A stretch of DNA of 64,000 nt from an uncultured Oscillospiraceae bacterium (GCA_944385125.1 CALWVZ010000002.1:62001-126000), one strand, 5' to 3'. Positions 35,958-44,887 are shown, counted from the first letter of the stretch. Notes: generated from the letters alone by a model not told the origin. Translations and numbers: made by a program.

Positions 35958-37532
35958 TTATTTCAGTTTGAAACCCAGCTTCCGACCCTCCAGTTCATAT
36001 TCCACGGCAAGGCCGCCGTCGGCGATGACCCGGATGTTCTCCGCCTCCCGGTTTTTCAGCATCTGCCGGTACTGCTTCAGGGCGTCCTCCGAATATGCGG
36101 ACATGTCGTCGGAGCAGAGGAGCATGCCCCCGAAGAGGCTGCAGCAGTCTGCCAGCAGCTTTTTCTCCCTGCATGTCAGCTTCACATTGTTCTCCCGCAG
36201 GAAGAACACGTCCGGGTCGCTGAGGAAGGCCCGGCCATTGAGCTGGCGGCGGAAGATGCTGTTGCTTATGGCCTGCTTTGTAGAGACCCGCTCCAGGTTG
36301 GTGCGGCGCATTATCCAGCTGTTGTCCCAGTCCAGCCCCACGTCGCAGCTCACCCGGCAGTAGTCCACCAGGCCGAAGGCGGGCATCAGGGGCACGCCGC
36401 AGCCCAATATGAGCTCGTCCCCGCAAAAGTCCCTCAGCAGCTCCATGGCCCTTGTCATCCGCCCGGCCCGGGTCTCCTTTTTGCTGCCGAAGGGGGCGGC
36501 GGCATAGAGGAAGTCCAGCTTCACCAAATCAAAGCCCCAGTCATTCAGCGCCGTGTCAAACACCCGGCGCAGGTATTCCATGGCCTCTGCATTGTCGATG
36601 TCCAGGGAATAGAAGCCGCCCCAGTTGCAGCCGCAGTGCCAGGGCTTGCCCTCCACCTTCAGCAGCCAGTCCGGGTGCTCCTTCATAAGCTTCGAGCCTT
36701 TGCGGCAGCCGAAGGGCGCCAGCCACAGCCCGGCCTTCAGGCCTTTGGCGTGTATTCGGTCGACGATGGGTTTGAGGCCGCTGGGGAACTTCCTGGTGTC
36801 CACCTGCCAGTCCCCTACACCCAGCTGCCAGCCGTCATCTATTTGGAAGAGGTCACCCTCTTCAAGCACCTTGGCGCAGCCCTCCAGGTCGGAGACTATG
36901 CTCCTCTCATCTATGTTCTCATATCTGTTGTACCAGCTGGAGTAGCCGGTGAGCTTTTCCTCGGTTCTGGGTTTTATGCCCAGAGCCCTGAACCAGCCGT
37001 CAAAGACCTCATCCTCGCTGCCCTGGGCATAATAGAGGCTGAAGGCGGGAAAATCCCCTTTCACTTCCAGCCCGGCGCAGTCCCGCTCTATCTCCAGCAG
37101 GCCCGCCCGGCTGTCGTATTTGAATACTGTATATCCCGGCCTCTCGTCCAGGGAGGCCAGCAGCCGGTAGCTATCCCCCCGGCGAAAGTAGCAGTAGCTG
37201 TAGCCGTGGGCCAGGCCCCGCTTTTTGGGATAGTCCATGAAGTGGTAGTCCCCGTAGCGGTCTATGCCGTAGTGGCGCACGATGAAGCCCGGCAGCTTGC
37301 GCCAGGGCATCATGCGGCTGTTTTTATCGTACTCCGGGCAATAGCTCCAGGTCTGGTAGCCGTTGAGGAAAAACTTTTCCCCCTCCTCCAGCTCCAGTTC
37401 CACACTGCCGCTGACTCTTTCCAGCACGCCCTCAGGCAGAGAGAGCCTGATGAGATTTTCTCCGGGCTTCAGCTCCCGGCTGCCCCGGAGACTTTTGCCG
37501 TCTATCATTCTCACCGCATATTCCAGTCTCAT
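35958..37532 (-). CDS. Alpha-galactosidase (GH36-type)
   Basis: 524 residues, somewhat shorter than the 700-residue GH36 enzymes, so the N-terminal beta-supersandwich is reduced. It should release terminal alpha-galactose from oligosaccharides such as melibiose or raffinose. Seen: FQIDDGWQLGVGDW, the Asp nucleophile in LVKLDFLY (about D340) and the acid/base Asp in YCRVSCDVGLDWDN (about D397), plus RRQLNGRAFLSDPDVFFLR. There is no signal peptide, so it is cytoplasmic. It overlaps the upstream GH2 gene by four bases (ATGA), showing translational coupling. Substrate within GH36 is inference. Confidence 0.87.
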   Translation of the reverse strand: MRLEYAVRMIDGKSLRGSRELKPGENLIRLSLPEGVLERVSGSVELELEEGEKFFLNGYQTWSYCPEYDKNSRMMPWRKLPGFIVRHYGIDRYGDYHFMDYPKKRGLAHGYSYCYFRRGDSYRLLASLDERPGYTVFKYDSRAGLLEIERDCAGLEVKGDFPAFSLYYAQGSEDEVFDGWFRALGIKPRTEEKLTGYSSWYNRYENIDERSIVSDLEGCAKVLEEGDLFQIDDGWQLGVGDWQVDTRKFPSGLKPIVDRIHAKGLKAGLWLAPFGCRKGSKLMKEHPDWLLKVEGKPWHCGCNWGGFYSLDIDNAEAMEYLRRVFDTALNDWGFDLVKLDFLYAAAPFGSKKETRAGRMTRAMELLRDFCGDELILGCGVPLMPAFGLVDYCRVSCDVGLDWDNSWIMRRTNLERVSTKQAISNSIFRRQLNGRAFLSDPDVFFLRENNVKLTCREKKLLADCCSLFGGMLLCSDDMSAYSEDALKQYRQMLKNREAENIRVIADGGLAVEYELEGRKLGFKLK

Positions 37533-39859
37533 GCTTCCACCTCAAATCTCAAAGTCACCGGCTCCAGGCCCGGCACGGATATCTTCAGCTCCGCCTCCCC
37601 GGCCCGGCCTGTGGTCTTCACATAGCAGCCGCCCATGCCACCCTCTGCCGTGGCCCATTCCGGCCCCGCCAGCTCCAGAGCTCCCCTGACTTCAAAGTGC
37701 AGCGGCAGCTGGGCGTAGACGGCGGCGTTGCCCCACTCATCCAGCAGCCGCAGCCGCACCGCCGCCATGTCGTAAGCGTCCCCCTCCTTCAGCCGGGCGC
37801 TGCTGCAGCGGGCTTCAATGTGCAGCTGCTTTCCCGGGCAGAGGGTCCGGCTTATCACCGTTTTGCCCCCCACCTTGCCCTCGAAGCGCCAGCGGGTGGC
37901 CTCGCCTCCCCAATTGCCAACGTACTTGCCGTAGAGCTTCACCCCGTCGTCCATGCTCAGGCGGTAGCGCAGCATGCACCAGAGCATCCGGGCCTTGTCG
38001 GCGGCGGGCATATTGGCCAGGCCGTGCCTGCCTGCGGAGATGAGGCAGCGGCGCAGCAGCTCCGCCTCCCTGGGTGAAAAGCCCTCCTGAGTCTCCAGGA
38101 GCTGGCCGATGGTGTCGTCTATGGGCATGGGTCCGCAGCGCAGGCCCTCCTGCTCCCGCCCGGTGAAACTTGTGACGTAGACGTCATTTTTGTACAGGGC
38201 CACTTCCTCGGCGTTGGTGAAGGCGTATATCTTCCCTACGTTGCCGGCGGGGTAGTCCCCTATGTCCATAGGGCAGCCCAGCTCCAGTACCGGCTCTTCT
38301 CCTTGGCTCGCGTACACCGCCGCCGCCAGCTTGGGATTGCGGAAGGAGTCCAGCACCCCGTGGTAGCAGATGCGGTCCCCGGAGCCGAAGTCCTTGTGGG
38401 TGGCATAGTCGAACATGCACCAGCCGAAGCAGCCGGCGTGTTCCCCGGACTCTGCCGCCGCCGACTGGACCCGGGCGTGGCGCAGGGCATGCTCCTGGCG
38501 CTTTTCCCAGGTATCAAAGCTCTTGGTGGGGAACATGTGGCCGTTGTGCTCGCTGATTATCAGGGCCTTGCCCATATCCGGGCTCACGTCCTTTTTCTTC
38601 TTTGCCCCGGGGGTCAGGCCGTTGTGGGAGAAGTCGTTGTAGGCGTACACATCCTCCAGCAGATGGCTCTTTTCCAGATAGCGCACCCCGGATGTCCGGC
38701 GGCTGTCGTCCAGCTCATGGGCCAGGGCGTTGGTGCGGCGGTAAAACTCGTCGTCGTCCACGCTCTCGTTTATCCTCACGCCCCAGAGGACTATGCTGGG
38801 GTGGTTGCGGTACTGGAGTATCATCTCCCGCACATTCTCCACCGCCTGGTCCTTCCACTTTTCGTCCCCGATGTGCTGCCAGCCGGGGAGTTCCGTAAAT
38901 ACCGGCAGGCCCAGCCTGTCGCACTCGTCTATGAAATATTGGCTCTGGGGATAGTGGGAGGTGCGCACGGCAGTGCATTTCAGCTCCTGCTTGAGTATCC
39001 TGGCGTCCTCCCTCTGGAGGCTCTCCGGGGCGGCATAGCCTATATAAGGGTAGCTCTGGTGCCGGTTCAATCCCCGGAGGAAGGTCTTTTTCCCGTTGAG
39101 ATAGAAGCCGTCGGCCTTGAAGTCTGCCGTGCGGAAGCCGAAAGGAACATTCTGGGTATCCAGGACCTTTTCCTCTTTGTCCAGCAGCTCCGCCCTCAGG
39201 GTATAGAGCTTGGGGGAGAAGATGTCCCAGGGCTGCGCCTGGGGCAGGCTCAGCAGCTGCTCCGTATCCCCCAGGGCGCTGAGCAACTCCTTGTCCCCGT
39301 CCAGTATGGACAGGCGCAGCTTGTCCCAGCTTCCCCGGACCTCCATCCGCACCCGGGCAGTGGTCAGTGTGGGGGTGGTGACGAACACGTCCTCAATATA
39401 GCTCCGCTCCCGCACATCCAGCCAGGCCTCCCGGTACAGGCCGCCGTAGGTTAGGTAGTCGATGACAAAGCCGAAGGGCGGTATACTGCCGTCCTCCCTT
39501 GAGTCCAGCTTCACTGCCACCAGGTTCTCCCCGCCATAGTTTATAAGTTCCGTGATGTCCAGCCGGAAGGCGGTGTAGCCGCAGCGGTGCTCCCCGGCCA
39601 GGCGGCCGTTCACATAGACCCAGGCCTGGTGGGCCGCCCCGTCGAATTGCAAAAACAGTTTCTTGCCCTTATAGGCTTCCGGGATATCCAGTTTCCGCCG
39701 GTAGCCCCAGACTCCCTCGTAGTCCTCGGGCCCGGCATAGTGCAAAGGCAGCTCCTTTACGTTGTGGGGCAGGCGCACCGGCTCCCCGGGGCCTTCCCCC
39801 CTCATAAATTCCTCGCTACACTGGGGACTGAACTGCCATCCATTGCAAAGGCTCAGCAT
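37529..39859 (-). CDS. GH2 family glycosidase (beta-galactosidase/beta-glucuronidase-like)
   Basis: 776 residues. The N-terminal sugar-binding jelly roll (about 40-150) shows the GYRRKLDIP and AWVYVNGRLAGEHRCGYTAF blocks. An Ig-like domain follows (about 155-245), then the TIM barrel starting at LNGKKTFLRGLNRHQSYPY. The acid/base Glu is in WGVRINES (about E365) and the nucleophile Glu in LIISEHNGH (about E437). A further C-terminal beta domain completes it. No signal peptide is present. Beta-galactosidase is likely given alpha-galactosidase and galT in the same run, but glucuronidase or another beta-glycosidase specificity is possible. GGGAGGT precedes the ATG. Confidence 0.9.
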   Translation of the reverse strand: MLSLCNGWQFSPQCSEEFMRGEGPGEPVRLPHNVKELPLHYAGPEDYEGVWGYRRKLDIPEAYKGKKLFLQFDGAAHQAWVYVNGRLAGEHRCGYTAFRLDITELINYGGENLVAVKLDSREDGSIPPFGFVIDYLTYGGLYREAWLDVRERSYIEDVFVTTPTLTTARVRMEVRGSWDKLRLSILDGDKELLSALGDTEQLLSLPQAQPWDIFSPKLYTLRAELLDKEEKVLDTQNVPFGFRTADFKADGFYLNGKKTFLRGLNRHQSYPYIGYAAPESLQREDARILKQELKCTAVRTSHYPQSQYFIDECDRLGLPVFTELPGWQHIGDEKWKDQAVENVREMILQYRNHPSIVLWGVRINESVDDDEFYRRTNALAHELDDSRRTSGVRYLEKSHLLEDVYAYNDFSHNGLTPGAKKKKDVSPDMGKALIISEHNGHMFPTKSFDTWEKRQEHALRHARVQSAAAESGEHAGCFGWCMFDYATHKDFGSGDRICYHGVLDSFRNPKLAAAVYASQGEEPVLELGCPMDIGDYPAGNVGKIYAFTNAEEVALYKNDVYVTSFTGREQEGLRCGPMPIDDTIGQLLETQEGFSPREAELLRRCLISAGRHGLANMPAADKARMLWCMLRYRLSMDDGVKLYGKYVGNWGGEATRWRFEGKVGGKTVISRTLCPGKQLHIEARCSSARLKEGDAYDMAAVRLRLLDEWGNAAVYAQLPLHFEVRGALELAGPEWATAEGGMGGCYVKTTGRAGEAELKISVPGLEPVTLRFEVEA

Positions 39860-39894
39860 TTGACTACCTCCCGGAATATCTTTATTTCAGCACA

Positions 39895-39923
39895 AGTATA
39901 CAGCATTCGCCCTTTATCGTAAA
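39895..39923 (-). promoter_or_regulatory. Promoter of the glycosidase operon
   Basis: On the minus strand TTTACG (39923-39918), a 17-base spacer and TATACT (39900-39895), 36 bases ahead of the GH2 ATG. Confidence 0.6.
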
Positions 39924-39928
39924 GAGAA

Positions 39929-39963
39929 AACACAGGCCGGGGAGCGATTCCCCGGCCTGTGTT
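39929..39963 (-). terminator. Terminator of the dhaK-like/lsrF-like operon
   Basis: A perfect 14-bp stem (39929-39942 with 39950-39963) has a 7-base loop and is followed on the minus strand by TTTTCTCTTT. It separates the VOC-like gene from the glycosidase operon. Confidence 0.85.
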
Positions 39964-39982
39964 CAGGTGCATTTAGTTTAAT

Positions 39983-40306
39983 TTACTTTTCCTCGTAGAG
40001 CTCGATGATGGCGTCGTCCTTCACGATGAAGGCCAGGCGCACATTGTCCCCCAGGGCTTCCGGCCCGAAGATGACCCGGTCCGCCTCCGCCAGGTAGGGC
40101 TCGGCGTCATCCACCTTGTAGGCCACATGGGGCTGCTTGGACAGGATCTCCGGGAAGCGGGTGCCCTCCTCGAACTTCAGGTACTCTATCTTGTAGTCGT
40201 AGGCGTCCACGCTCTCATTGACCCAGAACTTGCCCCAGTCGTTGTAGACCATGCCGGGCTTTTTGTTCAGTACGGGGATACCGATGTGCATGTATTCTGC
40301 TGCCAT
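39983..40306 (-). CDS. VOC-like small protein
   Basis: 107 residues. The start YMHIGIPVLNKKPGMVYND, the middle HVAYKVDDAEPYLAEADRVI and the end LAFIVKDDAIIELYEE follow the beta-alpha-beta-beta-beta pattern of glyoxalase/VOC proteins, with candidate metal ligands His7, His in QPHVAYKV and Glu near the end. Such proteins act as isomerases, epimerases or lyases on small keto compounds. It is the last gene of the operon with the LsrF-like aldolase and the DhaK/L-like kinase, so it may isomerise a phosphorylated sugar in that pathway (inference). AGGAGGAAAC precedes the ATG. Confidence 0.65.
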   Translation of the reverse strand: MAAEYMHIGIPVLNKKPGMVYNDWGKFWVNESVDAYDYKIEYLKFEEGTRFPEILSKQPHVAYKVDDAEPYLAEADRVIFGPEALGDNVRLAFIVKDDAIIELYEEK

Positions 40307-40339
40307 GATGTTTCCTCCTGAATAAAATATTTTACTGTT

Positions 40340-40900
40340 TTATTTCTCCGCCTTTGCGGTGACGCTCTTTTCATAGGCAGTGCGGAATGTAACGGTGAGC
40401 CAGCCCCAGACCAGGCCGAACAGGCAGTAGAACAGCTCCACCAGGCCGAAGGCCACAAAACTTCCGGTATAGGGAGCGGCAACGCCTCCGGCAATGTAGC
40501 CCATGATGCCGAAGTAGGCGCCGGCGCCCACGAAGAGGGCCGGGACATAGCTGAGTATTTCCACCTTCTCACAGCAGATGCAGGGGATGACGATGATGAG
40601 GATGGCCAGGGGCACGCCGAAGAAGCCGCCCACAAAGCCGCCGAAGAAGCCGCCCAGCACCATGATGGCAATGGATGCCGCTATGCCTATCACATAGGCT
40701 ATGAAGGCCTTCACTCCGCCTTTCACGTTGCAGCCGCCTAGGAAATAGCAGGCCCAGGCCTGGAAGGCTATCCAGGAGCCGCCTCCCGCCAGCAGGCTGC
40801 CTACGATGGTGTTCGCCGCCAGGAGCTGGTCGATTATCTGCATGACCGTCGCCAGAATGGCAACTATGATTGGACCCACTATGTACTTGCTGAACTTCAT
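40340..40900 (-). CDS. DUF1097 family membrane protein
   Basis: 186 residues with about five to six membrane segments and little else. Glycine-rich helices (GSLLAGGGSWIAFQAWACYF and GGFFGGFVGGFFGVPLAILI) and a short cytoplasmic tail fit DUF1097, a family of uncharacterised inner-membrane proteins. It lies between the LsrF-like and VOC-like genes, with only 33 bases to the latter. It may be the transporter or an accessory permease for the substrate of this operon, since no other transporter gene is present (inference). AGGAGGAAAAAA precedes the ATG. Confidence 0.7.
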   Translation of the reverse strand: MKFSKYIVGPIIVAILATVMQIIDQLLAANTIVGSLLAGGGSWIAFQAWACYFLGGCNVKGGVKAFIAYVIGIAASIAIMVLGGFFGGFVGGFFGVPLAILIIVIPCICCEKVEILSYVPALFVGAGAYFGIMGYIAGGVAAPYTGSFVAFGLVELFYCLFGLVWGWLTVTFRTAYEKSVTAKAEK

Positions 40901-41002
40901 AATTTTTTCCTCCTATTATTTTTTACCTGTTTTCTCGCTTTTGATTTGACTTAAAGAGATGCCGCAAGTATAATAAGAGGGTGAGCATTTATGCTCCGCC
41001 CG

Positions 41003-41050
41003 GAGGGTATACGGCTGTGCGTTGTGGAAGGCAAGCGGCCGTGTACCCTC
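41003..41050. other. Inverted repeats between the lsrF-like and DUF1097 genes
   Basis: A 13-bp stem with one G-U pair (41003-41015 with 41038-41050) has a 22-base loop, next to a palindrome at 40983-40996. Both sit in the 174-base gap inside the operon, so this could be a partial terminator or processing site. Confidence 0.45.
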
Positions 41051-41074
41051 TTTTCTCTTATTTACATTGAAAGT

Positions 41075-41953
41075 TCAGTTTTTCTCGCTGAGGTAAAACT
41101 CGTAGGCCTCCTTGTCGGTGAAGCCCTCATGCACCACCTTTGCCACCGCCTTGCACATGGCTATGGGGCAGTCGCTCTGGAAAATGTTCCGGCCCATGTC
41201 CACGCCCCGGGCGCCGCTCTGTATGGCTCTGTAGGCCATGGTGAGAGCTTCCGCCTCCGGCAGCTTCTTGCCCCCGGCTATGACAATGGGCACCGGGCAG
41301 GCGGCCACTACTTTTTCAAAGTCCTCGCAGAAATAGGTCTTTACCATGCTGGCCCCCAGCTCCGCCAGGATGCGGGTGGCCAGGAGGAAATACTTGGGGG
41401 TGCGCTCCATCTCCTTGCCCACGGCGGTGACGCCCATCACCGGCACACCGTAGCGGTAGCCGGCGTCGGCAGCCCGGCAAAGCACCTCCAGGGAATCCTT
41501 TTCCCCGGCTCCGCCCACAAAGCACTGGATTGCCAGGGCGGAGGCGTTCATGCGCAGGGCCTCCTCCATGTCCACCCCCAGGCCGCAGCCCTGGCTCATG
41601 TCCTCAAATAGCACGGAGCTGTCGTGGGTGGCCCTGAGGCAGACGGCCTTGTTCAGGGTGGGGGGTATGCAGCTTCTCAGCGCTCCCCTGGTACCCATGA
41701 GCACATCGGCATATTCGCCCAGGGGGGCTATGCTCACATCCAGGCGCTCAAGGCCGGCGGTGGAGCCCATTATGTAGCCGTGGTCAAAGGCCAGCATAAC
41801 GGTGTTGCCGGATTTGGGGGAGAAGATGCGGGACAGACGGTTTTTCATGCCCCAGTCGGTATTGCCCAGACCCTTGGCAAAGAAGCCCTGGTCCGGGGCG
41901 GCCACATCCAGGTGGTAGTCCTTGGCGGCCTTGTTTCCTATTGCATCAGCCAT
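41075..41953 (-). CDS. LsrF-like class I aldolase/thiolase
   Basis: 292 residues, strikingly like E. coli LsrF along its length: [73 protein letters not shown] and the C-terminal YEFYLSEKN. The Schiff-base Lys is K205 in MVKTYF. LsrF cleaves phosphorylated AI-2 (3-hydroxy-5-phosphonooxypentane-2,4-dione) using CoA. Here LsrK and LsrG homologs and the Lsr transporter are missing, and DhaK/DhaL-like genes lie just upstream (6-base gap). The substrate may be AI-2-phosphate or another keto-sugar phosphate. I therefore give no symbol. Confidence 0.88.
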   Translation of the reverse strand: MADAIGNKAAKDYHLDVAAPDQGFFAKGLGNTDWGMKNRLSRIFSPKSGNTVMLAFDHGYIMGSTAGLERLDVSIAPLGEYADVLMGTRGALRSCIPPTLNKAVCLRATHDSSVLFEDMSQGCGLGVDMEEALRMNASALAIQCFVGGAGEKDSLEVLCRAADAGYRYGVPVMGVTAVGKEMERTPKYFLLATRILAELGASMVKTYFCEDFEKVVAACPVPIVIAGGKKLPEAEALTMAYRAIQSGARGVDMGRNIFQSDCPIAMCKAVAKVVHEGFTDKEAYEFYLSEKN

Positions 41954-41959
41954 ATTGCA

Positions 41960-42958
41960 TTACTCCTTAAAGAAAGCGGCGGTGTGGGCCGGAGTGTTCC
42001 ACAGGCGCAGGGTCTCCTCGTCCCACTTGGCTATATTCAGCTGGAAGCCGGCCTGCTCCTGGACGGTGAGTATCTCACCCACCATGTTGGCCACCACTTC
42101 TATGCCCAGGCCCTCCAGGTACTTCACGCAGTCCTTGTAGAGGATGAACATCTCCATAAGGGTGGTGGCGCCGGAGCCGTTTATCATGACGAAGGCCTTG
42201 TCGCCCTTCACCAGGGGGATGTCCTTCACCAGAGCGTTGGCCATTATCTCCACGGTCTCCTTGGCGCTCTTCATTGGCTGGCGTCCGCCGCCGCCCTCGC
42301 CGTGCTGGCCCATGCCTATCTCCATATCCACATCCCCCAGATCACCGAACTCGGCGCCGGTGGCGGGGTGAGTGGCGCAGCGGGCGGCCACGGCTATGGT
42401 AGCCATGGAGTCGGCATACTTCTGGGCAATGTCCGCCACCTCGTCCAGGCTCTTGCCCTCCCGGGCGGCGGCAGCTGCAATGTGGTACAGGGGGATGGCT
42501 CCGGCCAGACCCCGGCGGTCGTCGGAATTGGAACGGGGAGCGTTGGAGATGTCCTCCTGGGTGACCACCTTGCGCACCTTCATCCCGGCCTTCTGTACCA
42601 TCTTCATGACCATGTTGCCGCAGAGCATGTCGCCGGCGTGGTTGAGCACCAGCAGCAGCACGCCCTTGCCCTTGTCCGCCAGCTTCACCGCCTCGAACAC
42701 CACCTGGGGGTTGGGAGCGGCAAACACGTCGCCCACCACCTGGATGTCCAGCATGCCGCTGCCTACAAAGCCGGCCTGGGCAGGCTCATGGCCGCTGCCG
42801 CCGAAGGTGACTATGGTCACTCTGTCCGCATCCTTCAGAGCCTTGCTGATGACCATATGTCCCTGCACGTCCACGATGTCCCCGTGGGCCAGGGCCATGC
42901 CCTCCAGCAGTTCGTCGGTGAGGGTATTGGGGTCGTTGAGAAACTTCTTCATTTTCAT
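41960..42958 (-). CDS. DhaK-like dihydroxyacetone kinase subunit
   Basis: 332 residues. DhaK binds its keto-sugar substrate covalently through a His. Here MGQHGE holds that His (H219), FGGSGHEP holds the acid/base His (H57), and LNHAGDML holds the Asp (D110), so the catalytic set of E. coli DhaK is complete. It would accept phosphate from the ADP/ATP-carrying DhaL-like partner encoded upstream. No DhaM gene is in the window. Known homologs phosphorylate dihydroxyacetone or C4 ketoses such as erythrulose. Together with the LsrF-like enzyme, a less usual substrate is plausible. CAGGAGGAAAAC precedes the ATG. Confidence 0.88.
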   Translation of the reverse strand: MKMKKFLNDPNTLTDELLEGMALAHGDIVDVQGHMVISKALKDADRVTIVTFGGSGHEPAQAGFVGSGMLDIQVVGDVFAAPNPQVVFEAVKLADKGKGVLLLVLNHAGDMLCGNMVMKMVQKAGMKVRKVVTQEDISNAPRSNSDDRRGLAGAIPLYHIAAAAAREGKSLDEVADIAQKYADSMATIAVAARCATHPATGAEFGDLGDVDMEIGMGQHGEGGGGRQPMKSAKETVEIMANALVKDIPLVKGDKAFVMINGSGATTLMEMFILYKDCVKYLEGLGIEVVANMVGEILTVQEQAGFQLNIAKWDEETLRLWNTPAHTAAFFKE

Positions 42959-43018
42959 AGCGTTTTCCTCCTGTTTGTTTTTTATTTTATTTTTGTTTGA
43001 CAGACTGTGCTCATCGCC

Positions 43019-43624
43019 TTATTTCCCGGCAAGCCCGGCAAAGAAATAGCTCATAGACACCGCCCCGGCGTCGGGGGTGCCCAGGGTGGCCTCGCCGTAG
43101 CTTCTGGCCCGGCCAAATCTGGAGACAAAATTTTTGCTGTTCTCCGCTCCTTTCAGAGCCGCCTCCGCTGCGGCGTCGAATATCTCCGCCTCGTCCTCCC
43201 CGGCGGCCTGCATTGCCTCCGTGGCGGGGATGAGGGCGTCCATCATGGTCTTGTCTCCCACCTTGGCCTTGGACAGGGCAAAGAGAGTCTCATAGGCCTG
43301 GCGGAACATCTCCTTCACCTCCCCGGCGCTTATCTCCTCCCCCTCCGGGGCCGCCTCCTGGAGCCCGTCCAGCCAGGTGTTCCACAGCGGCACGGCGCTG
43401 CCGCCGTTTATCATCATCACCGCCATGGCCGCATCGTCCAGCATCGCCCTGATGCCCCCCCGGCTCTCCTCCGCCGCCGCCTCTATGGCAGAGGCTATCT
43501 TTGTCATGGTTATGCCGTGGTCGGCGTCGCCAAATTTGGAGTCTATCTCCGTCAGCTCTCCCTCCGCCTCCGCCACCCGGCGGCAGGCCCCTATTATTCT
43601 TTCCTTGAACTCCTGCTTGGTCAT
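43019..43624 (-). CDS. DhaL-like nucleotide-binding kinase subunit
   Basis: 201 residues, the size of DhaL. IDSKFGDADHGITM supplies the Asp residues that hold the Mg-nucleotide, and INGGSAVPLWNTWL and KVGDKTMMDALIPA are conserved family blocks. It carries the phosphate for transfer to the DhaK-bound substrate. In PTS-type systems DhaL binds ADP and is rephosphorylated by DhaM; with no DhaM here, direct ATP use or a DhaM elsewhere are both open. It is the first gene of the operon, with GGAGGAAACG before its ATG and a pair of operator-like palindromes upstream. Confidence 0.88.
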   Translation of the reverse strand: MTKQEFKERIIGACRRVAEAEGELTEIDSKFGDADHGITMTKIASAIEAAAEESRGGIRAMLDDAAMAVMMINGGSAVPLWNTWLDGLQEAAPEGEEISAGEVKEMFRQAYETLFALSKAKVGDKTMMDALIPATEAMQAAGEDEAEIFDAAAEAALKGAENSKNFVSRFGRARSYGEATLGTPDAGAVSMSYFFAGLAGK

Positions 43625-43644
43625 TTGCGTTTCCTCCGTTATAT

Positions 43645-43697
43645 TAACATATGTTATAATTTAAACCGCTTTTACGATTTAAAGATAACATATGTAA
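43645..43697. promoter_or_regulatory. Two TAACATATGT operator-like sites upstream of the DhaL-like gene
   Basis: A perfect 12-bp palindrome TAACATATGTTA (43645-43656) and a near copy TAACATATGTAA (43686-43697) have centres 41 bp apart, about four helical turns. They flank the likely promoter region and are good candidates for binding of the adjacent SorC-family regulator. Confidence 0.55.
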
Positions 43698-43738
43698 CAC
43701 GCTCGTACAAGTCTTTTCTGCGCCGGGCAAAAAAATTC

Positions 43739-43783
43739 GGCTAAACCGCAAAAAGCCGCTTGTGGCTTTTATGCAGTTTAGCC
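43739..43783 (-). terminator. Terminator of the SorC-type regulator gene
   Basis: A long imperfect hairpin (43739-43757 with 43764-43783, inner 7-bp and outer 8-bp arms perfect) is followed on the minus strand by GAATTTTTTTG. It makes the downstream operon depend on its own promoter. Confidence 0.85.
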
Positions 43784-43802
43784 AAGTATGGTTTGGTTTG
43801 AC

Positions 43803-44753
43803 TTACATAGCGGGCTTTTCCGCCCTGTCCAGCACCCGCTCTGCCAGGCTGCAGGGCAGCACCAGCGTGTCAATAAGCTTCAGGCGCAGAGCGCCGATAA
43901 CGCTCTCCTCCTTCAGGTGGGCCGAACACAGGGCGGTGACTTTGCCTGAGCGGCCCAGCTGCTCCAGGGAGCACTGGATCACATTGTCCACATCCGGGTG
44001 GATGAGCTGCCCCTCCTCGTCATAGTAATGGGCCAGGATACGTCCCACCGCCCGGCGGCGCAGCAGCTGCCCGCCATAGCGGTACTCCACTCCCAGGTCC
44101 GGGTAGGAGGGATAGTTGGAAACATTCACAAAGGCCAGGTCTATTCTCTCCCAACGCTGGGACACTGCCCGGAAGGTCTCCATATTGCGTATCATGGCCA
44201 GCTCCTGTTCCGAATCAAAAATGGCAGGAAAGTAGAGATAATCCGCCTGACAGCCCAATTTCCCTGAGATTATCCTCACCAGCTCGTTGGTATGATAGCC
44301 CCGGTAAGAGGCCCCGATGCCTCCGATAAGGGGAAAGAGCCGTCCGGGCTTGCTCTGCTCACCGGGCTCCGGCTCGGCGCAGTCGGCCATACGGCCCATC
44401 ATGGAGCCCCAGCCAATGCCTATATTCTCCGCCCCCTCCTCATAGCAGAGGCGAAAAGCTGCGCAGGCCGTGGCATTGTCCGTAGCATCGGCGGAGGCGG
44501 CGTCCGGCTGCACCAGGGCCCGGCGCAGTCCGAAGCAGCTCTCCAGCCGTTTTGCCGCCAGCTGCTCCCGACTCTGCACATCGTTAATGGTTATCGTCAC
44601 CAGGCCGCAGCTTCTGGCCTCGGTGAGCAGCAGGCTCACAAGGGGGCGGGAGATACCCAGCTCCTTTGCTATCTGGTTCTGGGTCATGTCCCTCTCATAA
44701 TACATATGGGCCACGTTCAGCATGCGCTCTATCTTTTTATCGGCTGGAATCAT
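43803..44753 (-). CDS. SorC/LsrR-family transcriptional regulator
   Basis: 316 residues. The N-terminal helix-turn-helix (about 8-55) reads MLNVAHMYYERDMTQNQIAK, then ELGISRPLVSLLLTEARSCG, typical of SorC/DeoR-like regulators. The C-terminal sugar-phosphate-binding domain shows IGIGWGSMMGRMADC and FPLIGGIGAS plus LAFVNVSNYPSYPDLGVEY. LsrR, which senses phosphorylated AI-2, belongs to this family. It lies directly upstream of the DhaL/DhaK/LsrF-like operon in the same direction and is the obvious candidate to control it, probably released by a phosphorylated intermediate (inference). AAAGGAGAAG precedes the ATG. Confidence 0.9.
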   Translation of the reverse strand: MIPADKKIERMLNVAHMYYERDMTQNQIAKELGISRPLVSLLLTEARSCGLVTITINDVQSREQLAAKRLESCFGLRRALVQPDAASADATDNATACAAFRLCYEEGAENIGIGWGSMMGRMADCAEPEPGEQSKPGRLFPLIGGIGASYRGYHTNELVRIISGKLGCQADYLYFPAIFDSEQELAMIRNMETFRAVSQRWERIDLAFVNVSNYPSYPDLGVEYRYGGQLLRRRAVGRILAHYYDEEGQLIHPDVDNVIQCSLEQLGRSGKVTALCSAHLKEESVIGALRLKLIDTLVLPCSLAERVLDRAEKPAM

Positions 44754-44853
44754 TAGACTTCTCCTTTGTTAAAGGCTGTTGAAATGATAGCACAAAAATT
44801 TACATTTGTCAAGTTTTCCTCCGGTCAAATTCAAAATACCTGCCGATGATATT

Positions 44854-44887
44854 GTCCCCCATACCCTATGCAGCCGGTATGGGGGAC
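44854..44887 (-). terminator. Hairpin after metK
   Basis: A perfect 12-bp stem (44854-44865 with 44876-44887) has a 10-base loop, 14 bases after the metK stop. The T-run is weak. Confidence 0.65.
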
